A stretch of 8,001 nt of DNA from G020353355 sp050116155 (lineage in GTDB: Bacteria > Desulfobacterota > Desulfobacteria > Desulfobacterales > JAHEIW01), in assembly GCA_050116155.1 (NCBI GenBank), contig JASFPE010000271.1, forward strand, positions 1 to 8,001, read 5' to 3'. The notes under the pieces were generated by a model. That model searched no databases, was not told the origin of the DNA, and saw only the letters and a program-made list of their open reading frames with translations. Position 1 is the first letter of the stretch, and the number at the start of each line of letters is the position of its first letter. Shown here piece after piece: positions 1-5,219 of this stretch. The position numbers and the translations under genes are program-made.

Positions 1-80
1 ACTAAAACCGGCTATTAGGGCATCATCTTTTGTCCGATGGTCCGCAGGCGGATTGCGAACCAGTTCAAAATGTTAATTTT

Positions 81-104
81 TCGCGGCAAGATGCCGCTCC
101 CACT
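81..104 (-). repeat. REP-like hairpin, intact copy
   Basis: Read on the minus strand this is the head AGTGGGA followed by stem GCGGCA, loop TCT and stem TGCCGC, then GA. The stem is a perfect 6-bp match. It is laid out like a bacterial REP unit, with a conserved head followed by a GC-rich hairpin. Its partner in opposite orientation begins at 153. The two heads face each other across 48 nt, like a BIME arrangement. Confidence 0.5.
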
Positions 105-152
105 ATTTATAATTGAAAGCGGGTTGAAAAATGCATCCTAGTTGCTCTTAGA

Positions 153-209
153 AGTGGGAGTGGCTTTTTAGCCGTCGGAGCCACTTCGGCGAAGTCGGCC
201 CAGCCACGA
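153..209 (+). repeat. REP-like hairpin interrupted by a 32-nt insertion
   Basis: The head AGTGGGA matches the minus-strand copy at 81-104. It is followed by GTGGCT (160-165), TTTT, then AGCC (170-173). A second AGCC, extended to AGCCAC, occurs at 202-207 and pairs perfectly with GTGGCT. Removing 32 nt (174-205, equivalently 170-201) restores a hairpin that matches the intact copy in layout but has different, compensated stem bases. The inserted piece folds on itself: GCCACTTC (180-187) against GAAGTCGGC (191-199), with one bulged base. AGCC is duplicated at the insertion borders. Confidence 0.45.
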
Positions 210-472
210 TATCTATACGCTTCGTTTTTTAAACTGCTAGCGCCTTGCCCTCGAAAAAGATCGAAAGCCTTAATAGCCGGTTTAACATCAAAATCTGGCT
301 TATTGAATCCAAAAACAGGCCTGTAATCCTGTCATTCGTAAAAGTTATCTATCCACTACATTGACTATAGTCTTGTTGACTACTTTGTTTCTTGGTTTTT
401 TGATAATCTTATTCGGAAAAAGGTTCTGTAACGGTTTTGATTTTTTTATAAAAACCGGCATAGGGTTTCGGC

Positions 473-502
473 TTGACAATCTCCAACCGCTATCTATATA
501 AA
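473..502 (+). promoter_or_regulatory. Sigma70-type promoter for the plus-strand gene run
   Basis: A consensus -35 hexamer TTGACA lies at 473-478. A -10-like element follows, either TATATA at 495-500 (16-nt spacer) or TATAAA at 497-502 (18-nt spacer). Transcription would start near 507-510, giving a 5' leader of about 60 nt before the start codon at 570. It is the best promoter match I can see in the window. It lies at the head of six same-strand genes with no intrinsic terminator visible between them, although the 137-nt gap after the first gene could hold a second promoter. Confidence 0.65.
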
Positions 503-569
503 AGAATATTCGGTTCGCTAACAACGTTTCCCACCATGGCAATTATGGCAAATCAAAAAGGAGATAATC

Positions 570-1148
570 ATGAAAAAGGAAGATCTCACCCAGGTGAAAC
601 ATATCGGTGCTGCCCGCATGAAATTGCTAAACGATTCTGGCATCACTACCATCAAGAAGCTTTATGAAATACCGCTTGAAAAGCTGAACCAGATAGAATC
701 CATCGGTGAACGTTATGCGAAGCTTATCAAGGATGCTGTGACGGAAGTTTATCAACCACCTGCTGAAAAAAAAGCTGCAAAGGCCGAGTCCATCAAAGAG
801 AAGAAAACAGCCAAGATCGATCAGGATTTACAAAAACAGATTAAAATTTTAAACAAGCGTATTAAGCAGTCCAATGAGAAATTAAAACCCCTGGGGAAAA
901 AAAAGTATTTGCCGTTATATATCGATGTTAAGAATAGATCTAAAACACTCAAGGCCCGTTTGAGTGCTTTGGAAAAATTAGAAAAGGATCTTCCCAAGAA
1001 GGCCAAGAAAAAGATCATCAAAAAAGCCGATGCGCTGAGTACGGCGATGAAAAATGTCGGTAAAAAACCGAAAAAGAAGACCTATAAAGCATTATCCCAG
1101 GAAATTCAGTTGCTTACTAAAATGCTCCGGGAAACTAGCTCCGTTTAG
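570..1148 (+). CDS. Helix-hairpin-helix protein with lysine-rich helical tail
   Basis: The protein has 192 residues. Residues 1-58 look like a tandem helix-hairpin-helix domain, the fold used for sequence-independent DNA binding in RuvA, DNA ligase and the RNA polymerase alpha C-terminus. The signatures are V-K-HIG-A-AR-x-LL around 9-20, GITTIKKL at 24-31 and IESIGERYAKLI at 42-53. Residues 61-192 are very basic (about 36 lysines in 132 residues) and rich in predicted helix, with clusters such as KKAKKKIIKK. The start is fixed by AAGGAG seven bases upstream of ATG. It is the first gene after a strong promoter. The likely role is a nucleoid-associated or polyanion-binding protein; the lysine tail could bind DNA, RNA or polyphosphate. 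I do not recognise a named family for the whole protein. The domain call is firm and the function is open. Confidence 0.8.
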   Translation: MKKEDLTQVKHIGAARMKLLNDSGITTIKKLYEIPLEKLNQIESIGERYAKLIKDAVTEVYQPPAEKKAAKAESIKEKKTAKIDQDLQKQIKILNKRIKQSNEKLKPLGKKKYLPLYIDVKNRSKTLKARLSALEKLEKDLPKKAKKKIIKKADALSTAMKNVGKKPKKKTYKALSQEIQLLTKMLRETSSV

Positions 1149-1150
1149 CA

Positions 1151-1166
1151 GGCAATGTGCATTGCC
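1151..1166 (+). other. Stem-loop just after the helix-hairpin-helix gene
   Basis: GGCAATG pairs perfectly with CATTGCC around a two-base loop (or a 6-bp stem with a GTGC loop), two bases past the stop codon. No T tract follows, so it is not a canonical intrinsic terminator. It may stabilise the upstream message or mark a processing point. The next 119 nt, up to the phosphoesterase start, contain no other clear signal and no obvious second promoter. Confidence 0.4.
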
Positions 1167-1291
1167 AACTGGCATTTGCTCATCGAAATCCGCTTTTCTG
1201 ATGTACCACTGCTGTTACGATCTGGCTTCATGGAATCTCTTCATATCATGGCAAAACGGGGCTAAGCCAACCGCGACGATTAATTTTGTTC

Positions 1292-2014
1292 ATGAAGAAA
1301 TTACTTTTATTGGGCGATGTTCATGCAAATTATCCGGCCTTAAAAGCCATCGGCAATTATATCCGGCCGGAGCGATTCGATTGGATTATCAACACCGGTG
1401 ATTTCACAGTTTATAGTACCTTTCCCAACGAAACCATCCAGTGGTTTCGTGAAAAAAAAAATACCGTCTGCATATTAGGCAATACGGATCGGCGTGTGTT
1501 GAGAATCTTAAAGGGTAAGAAATTAAAAAGACCGAAAAAAGATGAAAAGCGGGTCATGTACTATTGGACATCTGAAAACCTGCATCCTGAGAATATCGTC
1601 TATCTGAAATCTTTACAAAAAAAAACGGATCTCACGATAGACCATATCCGTATCGGAATATTCCATGGAACCCGTGAAGATCCGGATGAAGAGCTGTATC
1701 CGTCTGCTCCCGACCGCCGCTTCCGTGAACTGGCCAAGGACTCCCCCTATCAGATTCAAATAATGGGCCATTCACATGTGCCGTTTTATAAAGTCGTGGA
1801 CGGGGTTCATTTCATCAACACCGGCAGTGTGGGTCGCATGTTTGACGGAGACCCGCGGGCGTCGTTTGCTGTTCTCAAGATTTATTCAGGACAGATAGCA
1901 GTGGAACATTTTCGGATCCCCTATCCTGTGAAGGAGGTGATTAAGGGTTTGAATAACCATCGCCTGCCAGATATTTATGCAAATATGTTTCGAGTCGGAA
2001 AGAAATTAAATTGA
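1292..2014 (+). CDS. YfcE/MJ0936-type metallophosphoesterase
   Basis: A 240-residue calcineurin-like phosphoesterase, a fold that uses a di-metal centre to hydrolyse phosphomono- or diesters. All expected metal and catalytic motifs are present: GDVHAN (D9, H11), TGD (D37), GNTD (N64), FHG (H125) and GHSH (H160, H162). The family is usually about 160-250 residues, so the length is normal. An insertion of about 14 residues (74-87) with seven lysines and two arginines follows the GNTD motif and is not needed for catalysis. The ATG at 1292 is preferred because the hydrophobic first strand begins directly after it. A TTG at 1286 is an alternative, and neither has a good ribosome binding site. The substrate is unknown. 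Position before two polyphosphate kinases suggests a phosphorylated nucleotide or similar compound, which is inference. Confidence 0.88.
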   Translation: MKKLLLLGDVHANYPALKAIGNYIRPERFDWIINTGDFTVYSTFPNETIQWFREKKNTVCILGNTDRRVLRILKGKKLKRPKKDEKRVMYYWTSENLHPENIVYLKSLQKKTDLTIDHIRIGIFHGTREDPDEELYPSAPDRRFRELAKDSPYQIQIMGHSHVPFYKVVDGVHFINTGSVGRMFDGDPRASFAVLKIYSGQIAVEHFRIPYPVKEVIKGLNNHRLPDIYANMFRVGKKLN

Positions 2015-2075
2015 TTGCTGCCATACGCAACGTTTATTTCAAAGAGATGCTTCAAGGGAAAGATTTGGAGTCGAG

Positions 2076-3056
2076 ATGAAAACCACAGAGGTAAGAGAAA
2101 GTAAGGCCAAAGATACAGAAGACAGGGGATCCGGTTCGACGGCGCAGATCAGAGATGTGATGAAGAAAGTCGAAGAGGATCTCACTTGTGTTGCCCCGGA
2201 CAAGCGTTTTCGCAAGATAATGAAGGTTCTCAACAAGAAAGACAAGCAGGAAATTGTCCAGGCGGTGCTGGAAAAATTTTACAATTCAGAGGAGTTGAAG
2301 CCTTACCAGGCGGAGCTCATCAAAATGCAGCGCCATCTGGAACGGACCGCAAAGAAAATGGTGATTTTGTTTGATGGCCGGGATGCTTCGGGAAAAGGCG
2401 GGACGATCCGGCGGGTGACCCGCTATATGAATGAAAAAAGATATCATGTGGTAGCCCTGGGCAAGCCGAGTGATCAACAGAAAACAGAACTCCATATCAA
2501 ACGCTATATCGAACACTTTCCCTATGCTGGAGAGATTGTTTTATTTGACAGGAGCTGGTACAATCGTGCCCTGGTGGAGCCGGTGATGGGTTTTTGTACA
2601 AAGAATCAATACAATCGCTTTATGAAAAAAGTCATTGCGTATGAACAAAATTTCCTCGAAGATGCCGGTCGAACCATATTACTTAAACTCTATTTTTCGG
2701 TCAGCAAAGAAGAACAGGCCCGACGCTTTGAAAGACGCAAAAACGATCCGTTGCGGCAGTGGAAACTTTCCGAAGTAGACTTGCAGGCTCAGGAACTGTG
2801 GGATGAATTTACCGAAAAAAAATTCATGCTCTTAAAAAAGACCCATAAGAAACAATCACCCTGGTGGGTCATTCGGTCGGATGATAAGCACCTGGCCCGA
2901 CGCGAAACCATGAAGGTTATCCTCAACGCGGTGCGATACAGAGGCAGAAACCGCAAACTGGATTTTAACCTGGATCCAGATATCGTTATCCCGGGCGATA
3001 GGGAAGTAAAAATAATGAAACAACAGCGCAAAAAATACGGTAAATCCCTGGTGTGA
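2076..3056 (+). CDS. ppk2: Polyphosphate kinase 2, class-I-like (divergent copy)
   Basis: A 326-residue PPK2-family enzyme, which reversibly transfers phosphate between polyphosphate and nucleoside phosphates in the cytoplasm. Residues 96-109 hold the Walker A motif (ILFD then GRDASGKGG, K107). Residues 155-164 hold the Walker B region VLFDRSWYNR. The lid carries arginines around 217-230 (RF-x-RR-x-NDPL-RQWK), and a conserved APW-like VIRSDDK stretch lies near 262-271. One PPK2 domain of this type is typical of class I enzymes that phosphorylate nucleoside diphosphates. Residues 1-70 form a charged helical N-terminal extension. After the Walker A helix the sequence KTELHIKRY (136-144) replaces the KTQWYFQRY of the next gene, so this copy is divergent. 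GGAG lies just upstream of ATG. Sixty-one bases separate it from the phosphoesterase and 57 from the second kinase, consistent with an operon. Confidence 0.95.
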   Translation: MKTTEVRESKAKDTEDRGSGSTAQIRDVMKKVEEDLTCVAPDKRFRKIMKVLNKKDKQEIVQAVLEKFYNSEELKPYQAELIKMQRHLERTAKKMVILFDGRDASGKGGTIRRVTRYMNEKRYHVVALGKPSDQQKTELHIKRYIEHFPYAGEIVLFDRSWYNRALVEPVMGFCTKNQYNRFMKKVIAYEQNFLEDAGRTILLKLYFSVSKEEQARRFERRKNDPLRQWKLSEVDLQAQELWDEFTEKKFMLLKKTHKKQSPWWVIRSDDKHLARRETMKVILNAVRYRGRNRKLDFNLDPDIVIPGDREVKIMKQQRKKYGKSLV

Positions 3057-3113
3057 TCCTTCCTATCATAAGGGTGATTTCTTCAGCTTATTTATAACTT
3101 TGAGGGGGAAAAG

Positions 3114-4118
3114 ATGACAAAAAAAAACAAAAATAAATCCTCATCCAAAAACCCAGAAACCCAGCAGGCGGAGCAAATTGTGGCAAAGGCAAACAATGCG
3201 GCCAAAGCAAAAAAAGAAAAAAATAATAAAGGCGATAAAAAACCCAAAAAGCTAAAGAAGAAACTCATCGAACACACCGCCTTTAAGAATAAAGATAAGA
3301 AAAAAAAGAAAAGCCGCCAGCCCGTTTGGGTAAAAAAATTCACGCTCGATTATGAAGATGAACTGCATAAGCTGCAAATCGAACTGTTGAAGATGCAAAA
3401 GCATGTCAAGAGTGAAGGGTTGCGTATCGTGGCCCTATTTGAAGGGCGGGACGCCGCGGGGAAAGGCGGTACCATCAAACGGATCACCGAACATCTGAAT
3501 CCACGGGGCACCCGCGTCGTGGCACTTTTAGCACCCAGCGACAGGGAAAAGACTCAATGGTATTTTCAGCGATATATTCAACACTTCCCATCGGCCGGCG
3601 AGATAGTGCTTTTCGACCGCAGTTGGTATAATCGCGCCATGGTTGAACCCGTGATGGGATTCTGCACCGATGAGCAAAACAAACGGTTTTTAAAAGATGT
3701 ACCCTTTCTCGAAGAGATGATTGTCAAGGACGGCATTATATTATTCAAATTTTTCTTTTCTGTTTCCAAAAATATGCAGCTGGCGCGATTCGATTCACGC
3801 GAGACCGATCCGTTGAAGCAATACAAAATTTCCCCGGTTGACAGAATGGCACAAGACCTGTGGGATGATTATACTGTCAGAAAGTTCCAGATGCTGAACG
3901 AAACCAACCGAACACTGGCTCCCTGGACCATCATTCGATCCGACAATAAGAAATTGGCACGACTCAACTGCATCAAGCATATCCTGTCCCAAATCGATTA
4001 CGAAGGCAAAATCTCAAAAAAAGAACTTCAAACCGATCCCAACGTTGTTGTTTCGGGCATTGAGGAAATCAGATTCCTTGAACAGCACTTATTGAAACCC
4101 ACTGAATTGCCCGGATAA
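3114..4118 (+). CDS. ppk2: Polyphosphate kinase 2, class I, with lysine-rich N-terminus
   Basis: A 334-residue PPK2 paralogue of the preceding gene. Residues 107-119 carry the Walker A region (ALFE then GRDAAGKGG, K117), 146-154 the KTQWYFQRY helix, 165-174 VLFDRSWYNR, and the lid has RF-DSRETDPLKQYK followed by a conserved WTIIRSDNKKLARL stretch. These are canonical for single-domain class I PPK2, which makes ATP or GTP from the diphosphate and polyphosphate, or runs in reverse. Residues 1-70 are low complexity with 25 lysines, including LKKK and DKKKKK clusters, and are not part of the catalytic fold. GAGGGGG lies five bases upstream of ATG, so the basic extension is translated from a proper start rather than being an over-long prediction. 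It may bind polyphosphate or nucleic acid. Tandem paralogues suggest different direction, substrate or regulation, which the sequence alone cannot settle. Confidence 0.96.
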   Translation: MTKKNKNKSSSKNPETQQAEQIVAKANNAAKAKKEKNNKGDKKPKKLKKKLIEHTAFKNKDKKKKKSRQPVWVKKFTLDYEDELHKLQIELLKMQKHVKSEGLRIVALFEGRDAAGKGGTIKRITEHLNPRGTRVVALLAPSDREKTQWYFQRYIQHFPSAGEIVLFDRSWYNRAMVEPVMGFCTDEQNKRFLKDVPFLEEMIVKDGIILFKFFFSVSKNMQLARFDSRETDPLKQYKISPVDRMAQDLWDDYTVRKFQMLNETNRTLAPWTIIRSDNKKLARLNCIKHILSQIDYEGKISKKELQTDPNVVVSGIEEIRFLEQHLLKPTELPG

Positions 4119-4191
4119 ATGAATGTATGGGAATTTATACCCCATTGCGGGTAAACCTTTTTGCTATCCATTATGATGGAGGGAGGCTGCC

Positions 4192-4635
4192 ATGCCATTA
4201 TCACAGAAAATCAGAGAGAGAATGATTCCGATTGAGCATTACGCCATTATTGACCCGGATGCCACGTTAAGGGAGGCGGCATTATCATTAAGAACATCAT
4301 TCTGCGAATTGGACGGCGGCATGAGTACCATAGCAGGCCCCCGTACCGTGCTTGTCACCGACGAAAATGATAAGCTGCGGGGAATATTAGATTTCATGTG
4401 TTTTCTGGAGAATTATTTCCCAAAAATTGGGGGGTTGCCGGAAAGACTGAAAGTCAAGGACATCATGCTGAAGGTCAAGGGGATGATCGATGCGGATGCC
4501 AGCATGGAGGAAGGTTTGAGAACGATTGTCCAAAAAAAATTAAGCGTGCTGCCGGTATATGAGGGCGATAAAGCAGTAGGTCTCATCCGGGATACCGATA
4601 TTTTTCTTGCGATCACCGACAATTTAGAAGAGTAA
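4192..4635 (+). CDS. CBS-domain pair protein
   Basis: A 147-residue protein made of two CBS motifs, roughly residues 12-75 and 87-144, forming one Bateman module. Such modules usually bind AMP, ADP, ATP or S-adenosylmethionine and report cellular energy state. Visible signatures are a DATLREAA stretch near 23-30, VLVTDENDKLRGILD near 53-67, and LPVYEGDKAVGLIRDTDIF near 119-137. The protein has no attached effector domain, so it probably acts through a partner. ATG is preceded by GGGAGG at good spacing. It starts 73 bases after the second kinase and ends six bases before another CBS gene, suggesting a co-transcribed pair. Its ligand and partner are unknown; the kinases upstream are candidates by context only. 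Confidence 0.9.
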   Translation: MPLSQKIRERMIPIEHYAIIDPDATLREAALSLRTSFCELDGGMSTIAGPRTVLVTDENDKLRGILDFMCFLENYFPKIGGLPERLKVKDIMLKVKGMIDADASMEEGLRTIVQKKLSVLPVYEGDKAVGLIRDTDIFLAITDNLEE

Positions 4636-4641
4636 ACGATT

Positions 4642-5016
4642 ATGCGCGTCAAAAAGCTTTTGGATAAAAAAGGTCACGAAGTGTATTCCGTCTCACCGGA
4701 TACAACCGTTTACTATGCCTTGAAGCTGATGGCTGAAAAAGAGATTGGTGCGGTTGTTGTGCTTGAGAAAGGAAAGATGGTGGGGATCATGTCCGAGAGG
4801 GACTACGCTCGCAAGGTTATCCTCAAGGGCAAAAGCTCCAGAGAAACCCTGGTGGGGGAGATAATGACCTCAGAGGTCATTTATACCAGCCCGGATAAAA
4901 AAGTGAAAAAATGTCTGTCCCTGATGACCAAGCATCGCTTCCGCCATATTCCAGTGCTGGAGGAGGGGCAGCTGGTTGGAATACTCTCCATCGAAGATGT
5001 AAAAGGTGTAACCTAA
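4642..5016 (+). CDS. CBS-domain pair protein, shortened C-terminus
   Basis: A 124-residue protein with two CBS motifs (about 8-62 and 74-122). It resembles the widespread stand-alone CBS family of about 140 residues: GHEVYSVSPD, ALKLMAEKEIGAVVVLEKGK, GIMSERDYARKV, REIM-like GEIMTSEV, and HRFRHIPVLEEGQLVGILSIEDVK are all in place. Family members normally continue past the last motif with a helix of about 18-20 residues; here a stop follows after GVT. In another frame the DNA after 4998 encodes hydrophobic helix-like sequence (NLIRNWLLKIEYL), so a small frameshift could have removed the tail. It starts six bases after the previous CBS gene, with only a weak GAAGAG upstream, so translation is probably coupled. 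The role is most likely adenine nucleotide sensing, with no visible effector. Confidence 0.88.
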   Translation: MRVKKLLDKKGHEVYSVSPDTTVYYALKLMAEKEIGAVVVLEKGKMVGIMSERDYARKVILKGKSSRETLVGEIMTSEVIYTSPDKKVKKCLSLMTKHRFRHIPVLEEGQLVGILSIEDVKGVT

Positions 5017-5219
5017 TACGGAATTGGCTGTTGAAAATTGAATATTTGTGTCCCGCCTTGGCGGGATTCGCCCCGTCGTTTTTAGGAGCGTTTTTTTATT
5101 ATTGATTCCCCGGCTTCCTGCTCGTATATCCTCCAGCTTGGAGAGGGGCGGACCTCAAATATTCATTACTCGTTCGCCTCTGGAGGATTCAATCTAAAAT
5201 ATTCAATTACCGTTCTGCA
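5017..5219. other. Repeat-rich intergenic region between convergent genes
   Basis: No gene is apparent. CCCGCC-TT-GGCGGG at 5052-5065 is a perfect hairpin. AATTGAATATTT at 5036-5047 is the exact reverse complement of 5197-5208. ATCCTCCAG at 5128-5136 is the exact reverse complement of 5180-5188, and part of the first arm can also pair locally (5131-5135 with 5139-5143). An imperfect direct repeat, AAATATTCA followed by T-rich CGTTC sequence, occurs at 5157-5176 and 5197-5215. The region separates transcription from both sides and may be a decayed repeat element. Confidence 0.5.
5069..5098 (+). terminator. Intrinsic terminator after the plus-strand operon
   Basis: CGCCCC (5069-5074) pairs with GGAGCG (5085-5090) with one mismatch around a ten-base loop, followed directly by seven T residues (5091-5097). 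It lies 53 bases past the stop of the second CBS gene. The CCCGCC/GGCGGG hairpin just upstream may assist. The stem is short, so strength is uncertain. Confidence 0.55.

Larger units (their letters stand above)
5..283. repeat. Segment bounded by 17-nt imperfect inverted repeats
   Basis: The sequence AAACCGGCTATTAGGGC at 5-21 is the reverse complement of 267-283 with one mismatch (16 of 17; 13 consecutive matches at 5-17 against 271-283). The 279-bp segment encloses two REP-like hairpins in opposite orientation and encodes no protein. This could be a small non-autonomous mobile element (MITE-like) or a composite of REP units. I see no target-site duplication directly outside the ends, so mobility is inference. 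Confidence 0.4.
1..472. other. Intergenic region without a convincing gene
   Basis: I see no reading frame with both a ribosome binding site and plausible protein composition on either strand. The minus-strand frame at 345-542 has no recognisable domain. The left part is filled by inverted-repeat structure (annotated separately, 5-283). A small palindrome CCGC-AG-GCGG lies at 42-51. The part from about 290 to 472 is AT-rich and probably holds upstream regulatory DNA for the gene starting at 570. A short variant of the outer repeat, AAAACCGGC followed by ATAGGG, occurs near 452-466 and resembles the sequence at 4-20. Confidence 0.6.

Noticed and set aside
1..300. CRISPR array or integron attC site in the left intergenic region
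   Set aside because: There are no regularly spaced direct repeats, and no attC-type RYYYAAC/GTTRRRY core pair was seen. The structure fits REP-like hairpins better.
376..407. Second promoter candidate, TTGACT followed by GATAAT
   Set aside because: The spacer is 20 bases, too long for a good sigma70 promoter, and the TTGACA/TATATA pair downstream is much better.
473..667. Plus-strand frame of 64 codons overlapping the promoter
   Set aside because: Its start lies inside the -35 element, and its coding part is the out-of-frame shadow of the helix-hairpin-helix gene.
1054..1401. Plus-strand frame of 115 codons bridging the first two genes
   Set aside because: It overlaps two well-supported genes in another frame, shows no domain, and lacks a ribosome binding site.
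3092..3343. Minus-strand phenylalanine- and serine-rich frame opposite the kinase N-terminus
   Set aside because: It is a shadow of the lysine-rich extension of the second polyphosphate kinase and has no independent support.
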